Origin: an uncultured Bacteroidales bacterium
GTDB taxonomy: Bacteria; Bacteroidota; Bacteroidia; Bacteroidales; F082
Direction: 5' to 3'
Length of the DNA stretch: 64,000 bases
NCBI GenBank assembly: GCA_905233445.1
Contig: CAJOEP010000007.1
Location: forward strand, 64,525-128,524
Both the position numbers and the translations under genes were made by a program. The notes beneath the pieces were generated by a model. It did no database searches, was not told the DNA's origin, and saw nothing but the letters and a program-made list of their open reading frames with translations. This document shows positions 56,220-64,000 of the stretch, piece after piece (position 1 is the first letter of the stretch; the number at the start of each line of letters is the position of its first letter).

Positions 56220-56900
56220 TTAAGCCTCTAAAGATTCTACAAAAGGAATGAGTACGCGTTCCTCGATGAGTGCATGATTCATCAAATCGGCAGATAACTC
56301 GTTGATATCCAATGCAATTTCGATACGTTCTTGAGGAAACACATCGGCTGGGAGATATTTTACGAGGATATTCATCAAATCTGAGAGCTTATCTTCTATA
56401 TTTGTATGATTCTCGTGAAAAACTTTAATCTTATAATCCGTCTTAACATTCTGATTTACAAGCTGTTGCAAATATGGAAACACATTTTTCTCTTCATATA
56501 CAAAATGGTCGACCACCTCGTTTTTATATTCTTCGAAGAAACGGTGCAACATGTTGCCGTATTTAGGTATGCAGGCGTTGATGATATGGTTGAGATGCTC
56601 TTCGATGTGAGGCAAGCGCTCGTTTAGATAATACTTATGTGATTCTAACAGATAGCTAATCAACGCTTTAAGGTCGACAGAGGCTATGTCATCAGGCGAA
56701 GGTGTGTAGTCGTCATTGCAATAAATATTGCACACCATCAGGAAGAATGGTGTTGAGACGTGGTTCATTGCGCACACTTCGGCTATGCTATGGTCGCCGA
56801 AGCCCAGATCCATGCCGAATCGCGGAAACATCAGCAGAAGCTGGGGGTTACTGAGGACGATGTCGGCCATTTTCATATTTTCAGAGAATAATTTTGTCAT
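56220..56900 (-). CDS. Hemerythrin-domain protein (RIC/ScdA-like)
   Basis: A 226-residue protein. The N-terminal 70 residues are a DUF542-like/ScdA_N segment (MADIVLSNPQLLLMFPRFGMD). The hemerythrin bundle follows with His/Glu ligands in SHKYYLNERLPHIEEHL, VVDHFVYEEKNVFPYL, FHENHTNIEDKL and LMNHALIEERVLIPF. Such proteins bind a di-iron centre and sense O2 or NO or repair damaged iron-sulphur centres. The usual Cys of ScdA_N is not at the expected position. It is paired with the degenerate LuxR regulator 3 bases downstream. A TATTTTTG box (56960-56953) lies upstream. Confidence 0.87.
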   Translation of the reverse strand: MTKLFSENMKMADIVLSNPQLLLMFPRFGMDLGFGDHSIAEVCAMNHVSTPFFLMVCNIYCNDDYTPSPDDIASVDLKALISYLLESHKYYLNERLPHIEEHLNHIINACIPKYGNMLHRFFEEYKNEVVDHFVYEEKNVFPYLQQLVNQNVKTDYKIKVFHENHTNIEDKLSDLMNILVKYLPADVFPQERIEIALDINELSADLMNHALIEERVLIPFVESLEA

Positions 56901-56914
56901 ATTTATACGTTTTC

Positions 56915-56942
56915 GTAGGGGCGAATAATGATTCTCTCTTAC
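56915..56942. repeat. Dispersed palindromic element, copy j
   Basis: GTAGGGGCGAAT-AATG-ATTCTCTCTTAC. The left half is intact and the right half has drifted. It is the same subtype as copies f and g in the vWA gene. Confidence 0.8.
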
Positions 56943-57133
56943 AATTATTTTGCAAAAATAGTAAAAAGACCTTAGACTTTAGACCTTAGACATTAGTTTT
57001 TGGGCAAAATAACCATATTTTGGTATTAAAATCATAGAAAATCACCAATAATGGGGAGATGCCATGTCGGGGATTAGCCATATTTTTGCAATCAGAATGA
57101 ATGACAAAAACAGGCCATATTTTTAGTTTAGAA

Positions 57134-57169
57134 ACATGTAGAGGCGTGCCATTGCACGTCCCTACATGT
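57134..57169. repeat. Dispersed palindromic element, copy k
   Basis: ACATGTAGAGGCGTGC pairs with GCACGTCCCTACATGT (14 of 16) around CATT. It is the longest copy (36 bases) and ends 3 bases before the stop of the GlsB-like gene. Confidence 0.88.
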
Positions 57170-57171
57170 TA

Positions 57172-58176
57172 TTAGGCATCCTTATTTTTATTTTTCCTAT
57201 TTATCTTAAACAGTTTACGTCGCATCAGCAACGGGTTTCGGGTGATATACGATTTAAAATAGCGTTCGGTTTTATCGGGATATAATTCGTTGACCGACAC
57301 GAGTATGCCTGTTTCGTCGGTTTCGCCGAAAGCGTGGTTATATGCTGTCCCGAACGAGAGCATTGTCGGTGACAGTTTCATGTAAGCGTTTACGAGTGGC
57401 GGCACATAAGAGCCAAGTTCGCGCACCGAGCGTTGCAGGATTTGGTAATCTTCCTTATAGTTGCGGCCGTTGAAAATGTCATGGAGTTTGTTATAATCCG
57501 TTTCTATTTTCAGTGGTTCGTTTGGCCAAACCAGACCGTCTTTATCGGGAAAATGTTTCTGATAAAAATATAGAATCAGATCTTTTGCCTGACGGTTCAT
57601 TTGTGAATACATGGTGATTTTCCCGAAATAATACTTTGTGTTGCGCATCTCCGATGCCAGTGTACCCAGGCCGTCCCAGAGGTTATCGAGAGAATACATG
57701 CCTTTGCGTATGTCGGTACTGGGCTGGTAGGCAGGTTGCACAAACGAGCGTCCGAGTTCTATGGTATAAGGCAGGTAATTGTTGATAAACTCGTCAGTAA
57801 AATGAAACAATTCGGCTGTCGGGGTATAGAGGGAGCCGTCGACGGAATGATACATATTTCTTCCGTGGATAAAACGGTATCCTCCGACTATTTCTTCGTT
57901 TTCAGGGTCCCACACAAACAGTTGTTTGAAGCAAAATGGTTCGGGCAGGAGGTCGAATTCGTCGATATCGACAGGTTTTCCAGTGCCTCCTCCTTCCATT
58001 GTAAACGACAGTTCGCGCAGGCGGCCAATCTCCTGCATGATATTTGGCGATATATGTGCTGTAGTAACATAAATCTCTTTGTTACCATGGTTGGTATGAC
58101 GCAGGAAAAGTCGTTTTGAGAGCTCTTGTTTAATAAGCTCGCGTGGAACTGGATTGATGATATATGAGGTATCCAT
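57172..58176 (-). CDS. GlsB/OlsB-like N-acyltransferase (GNAT, hemolysin-like)
   Basis: A 334-residue protein with the N-acyltransferase pattern ELSFTMEGGGTGKPVDIDEF, EIVGGYRFIHGRNMY and YTIELGRSFVQPAYQP. The family joins a 3-hydroxy fatty acyl group from ACP to the amine of glycine or ornithine, giving the lyso-amino-acid lipid. The basic tail (RRKLFKINRKNKNK) may bind the membrane. The O-acyltransferase gene (GlsA-like) lies 17 bases upstream, the usual Bacteroides pairing. Confidence 0.85.
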   Translation of the reverse strand: MDTSYIINPVPRELIKQELSKRLFLRHTNHGNKEIYVTTAHISPNIMQEIGRLRELSFTMEGGGTGKPVDIDEFDLLPEPFCFKQLFVWDPENEEIVGGYRFIHGRNMYHSVDGSLYTPTAELFHFTDEFINNYLPYTIELGRSFVQPAYQPSTDIRKGMYSLDNLWDGLGTLASEMRNTKYYFGKITMYSQMNRQAKDLILYFYQKHFPDKDGLVWPNEPLKIETDYNKLHDIFNGRNYKEDYQILQRSVRELGSYVPPLVNAYMKLSPTMLSFGTAYNHAFGETDETGILVSVNELYPDKTERYFKSYITRNPLLMRRKLFKINRKNKNKDA

Positions 58177-58193
58177 TTTTTCGAAAACTAAGC

Positions 58194-58997
58194 CTATTCT
58201 AAGGTATATATTTTGTCATGGAGGCGTTTTGCCCATTCTTTTGCAGGTGTGCCGTCGTCGAATGTCTGCCAAGGGATAGGCTCACCAACGGTCATAGTGA
58301 AGGTCTTTCCGCATTGGGCGAACATTTCGGCAGGGAGTAGAGCCATTTCGAAATTGAATTTGATTCCCAGTCGTTTACGCCAGTTGGCGATAGTATAGAA
58401 ACGGCGTCGGTTACGCGCTTCGATATACACGGGGATGATGTCGCGGTGATGCTGAACGGCTTTTTTCACCACTGTCGGTTTCCATTCGAGGTCGGTGATT
58501 TTGCCTTTGATGCGTCGTGAGCAGAGTCCGGCCGGGAAATAAAGAAGTGTATTCTGTCCTGCAAAAGCCTCGTTGATGCCGGCAGCGGTGTTGCGGTTGC
58601 CGTGAACCTTGTCGATAGGAACGAACACAGGCTTCAGCCCTTTGACGTACATCAGGAAGTCATTGACTGGGAAAAGGATATCGCTGCGCACCTTGCCCAC
58701 TGCTGCGATGAGAGCCAAGCCGTCGGGACCGCCCAACGGGTGGTTTGCGACTATTATTGGATTGCCTTCCTTCGGGATGCGCTCGGCATTTTTCAGTTCA
58801 ACCTTGATGTTGAGGTAATCCATGATACCCTGTGCGCACTCCGCCCCTTCCTTATCGGCGTTCAAAGCAAGACCTTCGTTGATTTCATCGACATGCAGCA
58901 AGCGGTTGAGGAAGCGTACAATCCAACGTCGTGGCTTGATACCTTTTGCAGCCAATATCTTTTCAATATCGATTTGTTTTGCGGTTGTTTCTTCCAT
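58194..58997 (-). CDS. GlsA/OlsA-like O-acyltransferase (PlsC family)
   Basis: A 267-residue LPLAT with block I NHPLGGPDG, block II near VNDFLMYVKGLKPVFVPID, block III YFPAGLCSRR and block IV DIIPVYIEARNRRRF. It is expected to add the second acyl chain to the lyso-amino-acid lipid made by its neighbour. No membrane helix is apparent. The nrdG gene begins just downstream, and the two genes are 3 bases apart if nrdG is read to 59001. Confidence 0.87.
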   Translation of the reverse strand: MEETTAKQIDIEKILAAKGIKPRRWIVRFLNRLLHVDEINEGLALNADKEGAECAQGIMDYLNIKVELKNAERIPKEGNPIIVANHPLGGPDGLALIAAVGKVRSDILFPVNDFLMYVKGLKPVFVPIDKVHGNRNTAAGINEAFAGQNTLLYFPAGLCSRRIKGKITDLEWKPTVVKKAVQHHRDIIPVYIEARNRRRFYTIANWRKRLGIKFNFEMALLPAEMFAQCGKTFTMTVGEPIPWQTFDDGTPAKEWAKRLHDKIYTLE

Positions 58998-59000
58998 GTC

Positions 59001-59456
59001 TCAATGTGTTTGAAATCTGTATGTCAAGTCCTGCATTTCACCGTTAACCACCTTATAAAAACGCTGGTTTGTGTCGGGAGACTTCAGTCCGCCTTTATCG
59101 GTTAGATATGGACCGAATTTTATATAATCGAAGTCGTTGATATTCATTGGTTTATCATATCTACCTGAATACCAGGCAACTTTCAGGTTCAGAACATTTT
59201 TGATATAATGGGCGAGTTGTTCCACTTCATATTTAGAGGCGTCACCACCCATGATACACACACAGGTGATGTCGCCTTTATAAATCTCGGTCAGCCTATT
59301 CAATTCATTTTCAGTGAGTTCGGCTCCGATATTTTCCCAAAGATGAGGGCTATGGCAGTCGGGGCAGTGATTCGGGCAGTTAGTAAGATTTATTGCCAGA
59401 CTCACTTCGTCAGGGACTTCCTGAAAGACGACGTCATAGTTGTAGTACTTCAGCAT
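59001..59456 (-). CDS. nrdG: Anaerobic ribonucleotide reductase activating protein (radical SAM)
   Basis: About 151 residues from MLKYYNYDVVFQEVPDEVSL; an ATG seven codons earlier would overlap nrdD. The radical-SAM cluster motif is NCPNHCPDCHSPHLW (CxxxCxxC). It installs the glycyl radical on NrdD using S-adenosylmethionine. It begins 7 bases after the nrdD stop on the same strand. Confidence 0.92.
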   Translation of the reverse strand: MLKYYNYDVVFQEVPDEVSLAINLTNCPNHCPDCHSPHLWENIGAELTENELNRLTEIYKGDITCVCIMGGDASKYEVEQLAHYIKNVLNLKVAWYSGRYDKPMNINDFDYIKFGPYLTDKGGLKSPDTNQRFYKVVNGEMQDLTYRFQTH

Positions 59457-59463
59457 TTGCGTT

Positions 59464-61554
59464 TTAGAATTTGGCATAGAAGCGTTTGCCAGCCTCCACT
59501 TGGCGTGCTGCCGAAAAGTTACTGATACGTTTCATGTATCCGATAACACGTGTGAGGTAGTCGAGATGTTCGCTGCCGCACTTCGGGCATTTCTTAAGGT
59601 AACGTTTGTCGATATGTCCGCAGTCGTTGCACACCGTGTTAGGGATGTTGAACGTGAAGTAGTTGCATCCTTCTTTCGATGCCACTTTCAGCAGTTGACG
59701 GTATTGTTCCTGTGTGAGATGTTCCTCGAGGTTGCAGTGCAATGCCGAGCCACCGGTGAGGTGTTTGATGTAACGCTCGCCGTGCAGTTTGAACTTATCG
59801 AGAACGTTAGTATTCTGATTTTCAACGACATAGAAGTAGCTGTTATAGCAGTCGCGAGGCACTTTGTAGCCGTCTTCCCTATCCCATTTCGCGTGTTTCA
59901 CGCCGACGTTTTCGGCAGGAATCATTTCGCAGTTGAACATGATGCCCGGCTTCTTGTACTGTTTGTTATATTTCTCGATAAGGCTGAGGATATCTTCCAC
60001 AAAGTGTTGATAATCAGGATTATCGCTAATCTCGATGCCTTTAAACTCGGCAGCTTCGACGATACCGTTGACACCAATAGTGAGGTACTGGCGGTCGATG
60101 GCGATGTATCCTGCGTCGAACAGAGGGAGCATACCTTTTTCGCGGAGGTAACGAAGGTTAGTGTCATAAGCCATCTGTACCTTATGCATGAGGTCGATGA
60201 CTTCTTCCACGAAGCTTAGGAATGGCAGACGGTTCTGTTCTTCGTACTGGATGCAGCGGTTCATGTTGATGGTGAGCACGCTCTTGGAGCCTGTTGACAC
60301 GCCACCTGCACCGAGGGTGTAGCTGAATTCGTTGTCCTGAATCTCGTTGCGGAGTCGGCAACATGAGCTCAACGAGTCGGGGCTGTCGCTGACATATGTG
60401 AAGAACGAGTGTCCTTCGGCGTACATTTCTGCAGTGAAATCGGCATATTCCTTATCTTTGATGTCGCCGTTTTCCGCGAGGAGAGCCATTGTCTCGACAG
60501 GGAAAGTCAAGACGGTCTTAAGACGTTCGGCGTTGAACCATTTCATGAAGCGTTTCTGGAGCCAGTTGAGCGAATCCCAGTTCGGCTTGGTGCCGTCAGG
60601 GAACACGAAGTTATCGAACAGGCTGTGGAAATAATTGCTGTCGTAGTAGGAGATGTTCCAGAACACCGACTGGTAGTTGCGGGCGCCGGTAGGCTGGTTG
60701 ATTGAGTAAACGATTTGTTCAAAGCAGTCGGTGATGACCTTGTCTAGTGTACGTTTGCGTGTCGAGAGATCGACCACTTCGTTAGCGCGAGTGTAGTAGT
60801 CTTTTCCGTATTCCATCCCGATGAAATAATTGAGATACATCAGGAACTCCGGAGTTGCGCAGGCGCCGCTCAGCATTGACGACACCATGAACACCATGTT
60901 GATGAATCCGCCGCAGAACGACTTGAGGTTGGTCGGACGGGTGGCGTTGCCGCCTATCGACTTTGTGCCTTCGAGCAGCCAAGGATACATGGTGATTGAC
61001 GCACAATAGTTTGCAATGCTCGTCTCGTCATTTTTGTAAATGAAATGATGGTTCAGCAGGTCGATGTATTTGTCAGCGACTTCTTTGCCGTACATGTCTT
61101 TGATGCGGTCGCAGAGCATACGGCGGTTGAGGCGTATGAAGTTCGATTTTGGAAGCTCTCCGATGAGTGTGGCGATGTTTTTCTTCTCGACGTTGGCGTT
61201 AGCGTCGTATTTGCTGCCCGAAGCCGCATTCTGTGCGTTGCAATAATTGATAAGGAAGTCGAGTTTGTCCTTGACCTCACGGTCTTCATAATGACGCTGG
61301 CGGTAAAGGATATACGATTTCGCGACGTTGTAATAACGTTCGGCCATGAGTGCGTTCTCCACCTGGTTCTGAATCTCTTCGACCGAGATGCCGTCATGGA
61401 TGCTGACACGGCTCATGATGTTGGTGAGGACTTCCTGCGGTGCAAAGCTACCGACGCTAAGGAAAGCTTTCTGAATTGCATTTTTGATTTTATCGACAGA
61501 GAAAGGCTCGCGCTTACCATTTCTCTTGATAATAAAGACCTGGTTAAACTCCAT
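59464..61554 (-). CDS. nrdD: Anaerobic ribonucleoside-triphosphate reductase (class III)
   Basis: A 696-residue enzyme. An ATP-cone allosteric domain (residues 1-95, FIIKRNGKREPFSVDKI) precedes the ten-stranded barrel. A C-terminal zinc site (CNDCGH and CPKCGS) and the glycyl-radical motif RVIGYMKRISNFS follow. It makes deoxynucleotides without oxygen, so the organism is at least facultatively anaerobic. A TAATTTTG -7 box lies at 61672-61665; no NrdR box is recognised by eye. Confidence 0.95.
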   Translation of the reverse strand: MEFNQVFIIKRNGKREPFSVDKIKNAIQKAFLSVGSFAPQEVLTNIMSRVSIHDGISVEEIQNQVENALMAERYYNVAKSYILYRQRHYEDREVKDKLDFLINYCNAQNAASGSKYDANANVEKKNIATLIGELPKSNFIRLNRRMLCDRIKDMYGKEVADKYIDLLNHHFIYKNDETSIANYCASITMYPWLLEGTKSIGGNATRPTNLKSFCGGFINMVFMVSSMLSGACATPEFLMYLNYFIGMEYGKDYYTRANEVVDLSTRKRTLDKVITDCFEQIVYSINQPTGARNYQSVFWNISYYDSNYFHSLFDNFVFPDGTKPNWDSLNWLQKRFMKWFNAERLKTVLTFPVETMALLAENGDIKDKEYADFTAEMYAEGHSFFTYVSDSPDSLSSCCRLRNEIQDNEFSYTLGAGGVSTGSKSVLTINMNRCIQYEEQNRLPFLSFVEEVIDLMHKVQMAYDTNLRYLREKGMLPLFDAGYIAIDRQYLTIGVNGIVEAAEFKGIEISDNPDYQHFVEDILSLIEKYNKQYKKPGIMFNCEMIPAENVGVKHAKWDREDGYKVPRDCYNSYFYVVENQNTNVLDKFKLHGERYIKHLTGGSALHCNLEEHLTQEQYRQLLKVASKEGCNYFTFNIPNTVCNDCGHIDKRYLKKCPKCGSEHLDYLTRVIGYMKRISNFSAARQVEAGKRFYAKF

Positions 61555-61664
61555 ACTACTTGTTAGTTTTATATATTAATGCTCGTTTTTTTTAGTAAAA
61601 TCTATGATTATCAACAACGGTTAAGGCTGATTTTTTTTCACAATCTTACTCGTTTTTTCAATAG

Positions 61665-61672
61665 CAAAATTA
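61665..61672 (-). promoter_or_regulatory. Predicted -7 box of nrdDG
   Basis: On the minus strand TAATTTTG matches TAnnTTTG, 110 bases before the nrdD ATG, leaving an AT-rich leader. The best upstream TTG is spaced 24 bases away, which is long. Confidence 0.4.
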
Positions 61673-61726
61673 TATAAAACTTTGCGGTCTGAAATGCAAA
61701 TTTTTATCTTTTTATTAACAAAATTA

Positions 61727-62464
61727 TCAACATTTCACAATGTCAACAGCGACAAGGGTTTTGCGATTTTCGAGTGCTTTTTTCACCTTCGTGAAGCCAC
61801 TTTCGACGACGAATCTGCCATCTTTTTTGTTGATAATTAATTTCGAGCCGCTATCGTCAGGCTCATCACCTTTTAATATTAATGACTTTGGAGAAAGCCA
61901 TATCTTGGTATATTCTTTTCCTTCTTCAAAAGCCTTGAAGCTATTGTAAATCAATTCGTTAACCTCATCGCGGCTGGCGTGGCTGGTATCGACGATAAGG
62001 TCGTAGTTGCTGTAGTCGTCGAGGTTGCAGTGATAGAAATTCTGGTAACGGAGCAGTTCGCTCTTGCGGCGGTCGATTATTTCCTTACGCGCCGTTTCCT
62101 TGTCGGAATACGACTCGCTGACGCGGCCTTTGTCGTTGAAAATACGTTCCGTTGCGGTATCCACATCAACATAGAGATAAATCTTAAACGAAGAAGGCAC
62201 GAAATGCCAAGCCATGCGCGAGTCAAAGATGATTTTCTCGTCGGTGCGACCCAGCTCGGCCATGGTGTCGTCAACGTAGTGGTCGTATTTAGGGTCGTTT
62301 TCGATGAACTCGTTGAATTCCTTCGCCGACATGCCGTGTTTGGCGGCTAACTGTCTGAATAATAAGCCCGCCGACACTATTCTGAAAGGCATTTTACTTA
62401 TCAGATAATTGGCGACGGTGCTTTTTCCGCTTCCCAGCTCGCCCGACAATGTGATGTGGTTCAT
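61727..62464 (-). CDS. Cytidylate kinase-like P-loop protein
   Basis: A 245-residue protein with a Walker A (GELGSGKST, residues 8-16) and the layout of the cytidylate kinase-2 family: IIFDSRMAWHF, IYLYVDVDTATERIF and RKEIIDRRKSELLRY. It is longer than the housekeeping CMP kinase by about 60 residues at the C-terminus, and that tail has no clear domain. The substrate is uncertain; a nucleotide or shikimate-like kinase is the general class. It overlaps the upstream membrane-protein gene by 4 bases. Confidence 0.78.
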   Translation of the reverse strand: MNHITLSGELGSGKSTVANYLISKMPFRIVSAGLLFRQLAAKHGMSAKEFNEFIENDPKYDHYVDDTMAELGRTDEKIIFDSRMAWHFVPSSFKIYLYVDVDTATERIFNDKGRVSESYSDKETARKEIIDRRKSELLRYQNFYHCNLDDYSNYDLIVDTSHASRDEVNELIYNSFKAFEEGKEYTKIWLSPKSLILKGDEPDDSGSKLIINKKDGRFVVESGFTKVKKALENRKTLVAVDIVKC

Positions 62465-62949
62465 TTTTCTTCTTTAAAAGGGTTAATTTTTTGTGTTTCA
62501 ATCTGGATTCTATCGGTAAACTTCGAAATCACCCGCAGCGGTGCTATCAGCAGTACTATCAACAACTCCAGGAAATAAACGTCGTAGGCTGGAGGATAAG
62601 TCGTATAGAATTGACACACGACGAGCAAGATAGTGAAAAACATGAAGAGGAACTTACCGAGGCGTTTTTTGAAGAATATCATGAAAAGACTCACCACGAT
62701 TGCGGCGAGCAACGCCCATTCAACGACAAAAAGAGTGTAATGGTTTGTAGCCACTATCTCCATGAGATTTTTATCGATATAGGCTTCGTCAAAAACGGTG
62801 TTATATTTGATAAGGATATAGGTCATAAAAGAGAAAAACAATATATAATAGGTGATGGCGAAAGTACACACCAGTTTGATTCCGAGCGTGATATGCTTTC
62901 GCTCCTTGAAAATACTCTGTCTCTCTTTTATGACCTGTTCCTCTGCCAT
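62461..62949 (-). CDS. Small membrane protein of unknown function
   Basis: 162 residues from MAEEQVIKERQSIFKERKHI; a longer frame reaching 63123 overlaps the neighbouring gene and is rejected. Four hydrophobic segments (for example LGIKLVCTFAITYYILFFSF and FLFMFFTILLVVCQF) and a basic, cytoplasmic C-terminus are visible. No family recognised. Its ATG overlaps the stop of the next gene upstream (TAATG), so the two membrane proteins are translationally coupled. Confidence 0.7.
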   Translation of the reverse strand: MAEEQVIKERQSIFKERKHITLGIKLVCTFAITYYILFFSFMTYILIKYNTVFDEAYIDKNLMEIVATNHYTLFVVEWALLAAIVVSLFMIFFKKRLGKFLFMFFTILLVVCQFYTTYPPAYDVYFLELLIVLLIAPLRVISKFTDRIQIETQKINPFKEEK

Positions 62950-63443
62950 TATTGCATATTTCTTTTGTAATACATGTAATAAATCCCAATCCATACGGCT
63001 GTCATGATCACTGCACCTGTCATCGAGGCACCGGTGACACTTGTGACTAGCAATGCTGTAGCGATGAGAATCAGAATCTGTGAAATCGCATAGATATGGA
63101 AGCCTTTCTTCTGCAGTCTCCACATGTATAGCACTCCGATGAAAGAGCCCACATACAGCAAAGCCTGGACGAGATAGCTCATACGGCTGACGGCGAATTG
63201 AGCCTGCATTGCCGATTCGATGTCATCGACATTGGGTGCGAATTTCTCCATCATTTCAAGATATTCCTCGCTTTGTCCGATTTCCTTCATCAGGTTATAC
63301 ATCAGAAAAGTCACAATATTTGCCAGAATCTGCCATCCCGCGTTGATGAACGAGAGCACGCACCAGACGGTGAGTCCTGTCGGGCGCTGAGGCTCGGGGG
63401 TTTCGAAATCGTTATACTGCTGGTTATCAGTGTATTCTTCCAT
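62949..63443 (-). CDS. Small four-helix membrane protein of unknown function
   Basis: A 164-residue protein. An acidic polar N-terminus is followed by about four hydrophobic segments (WCVLSFINAGWQILANIVTF, AISQILILIATALLV). The length and helix layout are of the DUF4064-like kind, but I cannot assign the family. It starts 14 bases after hutH, so a shared transcript with histidine catabolism is possible, though no functional link is visible. Confidence 0.7.
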   Translation of the reverse strand: MEEYTDNQQYNDFETPEPQRPTGLTVWCVLSFINAGWQILANIVTFLMYNLMKEIGQSEEYLEMMEKFAPNVDDIESAMQAQFAVSRMSYLVQALLYVGSFIGVLYMWRLQKKGFHIYAISQILILIATALLVTSVTGASMTGAVIMTAVWIGIYYMYYKRNMQ

Positions 63444-63457
63444 ATCAATGTGTATTA

Positions 63458-64000
63458 TTATTTCTCAAAAATCTTTTCTCCAAGATTATAATCCTGCAGG
63501 AATTTCACTGATTTTGCGATTTCGGTGTACATCACCTTGTCGACTTTCACGAATTCGACCTTCTTGCGATATTCAGCAACGAAATTCTCAATGAATGCTG
63601 ACGATTTGATAGGTTTGCGGAAGTCGAGGGCCTGTGCTGCGTTGAAGAGCTCGATGGCGAGGATGCGCTCGAGGTTGTTGGCGACGCGCAATGCCTTTGT
63701 GGCCGCGTTGGCACCCATACTCACATGGTCTTCCTGACCCTGTGATGACTCGATGCTATCAACTGATGCAGGAGTGCAGAGCTGCTTGTTCTGGCTGACG
63801 ATAGCCGCTGCCGCATACTGAGGAATCATAAAACCCGAGTTCAGACCTGGCTCAGCGACGAGGAACGACGGCAGACCGCGTTTTCCGGCGATGAGCTGAT
63901 ATGTTCTTCGCTCTGAGATGTTGCCGAGTTCCGCCATGGCGATTGCCAGGAAGTCGAGGCTCAATGCCAGAGGCTGTCCGTGGAAGTTACCAGCCGAGAT
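63458..64000 (-). CDS. hutH: Histidine ammonia-lyase, C-terminal part (5' end outside the window)
   Basis: 181 codons, open at the right edge. The segment ISAGNFHGQPLALSLDFLAI, then LGNISERRTYQLIAGKRG and VDSIESSQGQEDHVSMGANA, is the conserved C-terminal half of HutH, including the active-site Gln/Glu region. The MIO-forming Ala-Ser-Gly lies beyond the edge. It converts histidine to urocanate and ammonia. It is consistent with amino-acid fermentation alongside iorAB. Confidence 0.93.
   Translation of the reverse strand: MSAGNFHGQPLALSLDFLAIAMAELGNISERRTYQLIAGKRGLPSFLVAEPGLNSGFMIPQYAAAAIVSQNKQLCTPASVDSIESSQGQEDHVSMGANAATKALRVANNLERILAIELFNAAQALDFRKPIKSSAFIENFVAEYRKKVEFVKVDKVMYTEIAKSVKFLQDYNLGEKIFEK

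Larger units (their letters stand above)
56901..57171. other. 271-base intergenic region with two palindromes and short repeats
   Basis: Contains palindromes j and k, a tract of TTAGACTTTAGACC repeats (56974-56995), a -7-like TATTTTTG box on the minus strand (56960-56953), and three copies of CCATATTTT at 57013, 57078 and 57115. No reading frame of interest. Confidence 0.65.

Noticed and set aside
59457-59477. Earlier start of nrdG at 59477
   Set aside because: It would overlap nrdD. The family usually begins MLKY-like, which is at 59456. The choice is not certain.
62950-63123. N-terminal extension of the small membrane protein at 62461
   Set aside because: The added residues (METAEERLPY and following) are an out-of-frame reading of the neighbouring membrane-protein gene, and the TAATG junction at 62949 explains the start.

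Overview
The window looks like chromosome of an anaerobic member of the Bacteroidales (Bacteroidota), probably an uncultured lineage related to, but not within, Porphyromonas. Evidence: three large secreted proteases ending in type IX secretion (T9SS) sorting domains; an A/V-type ATPase operon of the Bacteroidota layout (E, DUF2764, A, B, D, I, K); TonB-dependent and other beta-barrel outer-membrane proteins; class III (anaerobic) ribonucleotide reductase; IorAB; glycine-lipid type acyltransferases; and promoters with the Bacteroidota -7 box TAnnTTTG rather than a sigma70 -10 box. I see no rRNA, tRNA, CRISPR array, prophage or IS transposase.

Layout. 1-3430: a tight leftward cluster (M28 lipoprotein peptidase, acyltransferase-3, zinc-ribbon/PPOX protein, shortened GNAT protein). 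3521-12749: gyrB followed 11 bases later by the whole V-ATPase operon, leftward. 12879-18060: a beta-barrel/TPR outer-membrane pair and the RNase P RNA gene. 18219-30106: a beta-CASP metallo-hydrolase translationally coupled to the first of three tandem gingipain-like C25 proteases. The first two keep the Arg-gingipain catalytic and S1 residues and the third keeps the Lys-gingipain ones. 30217-33402: CtpA-like protease, TsaC and a GT9 glycosyltransferase. 33467-36013: a rightward vWA membrane protein and SlyD. 36081-37804: two small beta-barrels. 37887-45677: GlgB, a GH13 amylase, oligopeptidase B and a TonB-dependent receptor. 45769-49355: CbpA-like J protein, a LiaF-like and a PspC protein, and an OlsF-like two-domain acyltransferase. 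49516-53048: rightward iorAB and an M23 peptidase. 53054-58997: PEGA protein, Kv-type channel, LuxR-type regulator with hemerythrin protein, and a split GlsB/GlsA pair. 59001-64000: nrdG, nrdD, a cytidylate-kinase-like protein, two small membrane proteins and the 3' part of hutH.

The most unusual signal is not a gene. A family of 25-36 bp palindromes with conserved outer arms (GTAGRGRCG...CGYCYCTAC) and interchangeable inner palindromes occurs at least eleven times. Several copies lie between genes, two supply the stop codon of the neighbouring gene, one forms a terminator, and five lie inside reading frames without breaking them: four in the vWA gene and one in the amylase gene. A second repeat type sits in frame inside oligopeptidase B. 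This resembles the Rickettsia palindromic elements that add peptide segments to proteins. The other main observations are the Rgp/Rgp/Kgp-like protease array and the coexistence of fused and split amino-acid-lipid acyltransferases.
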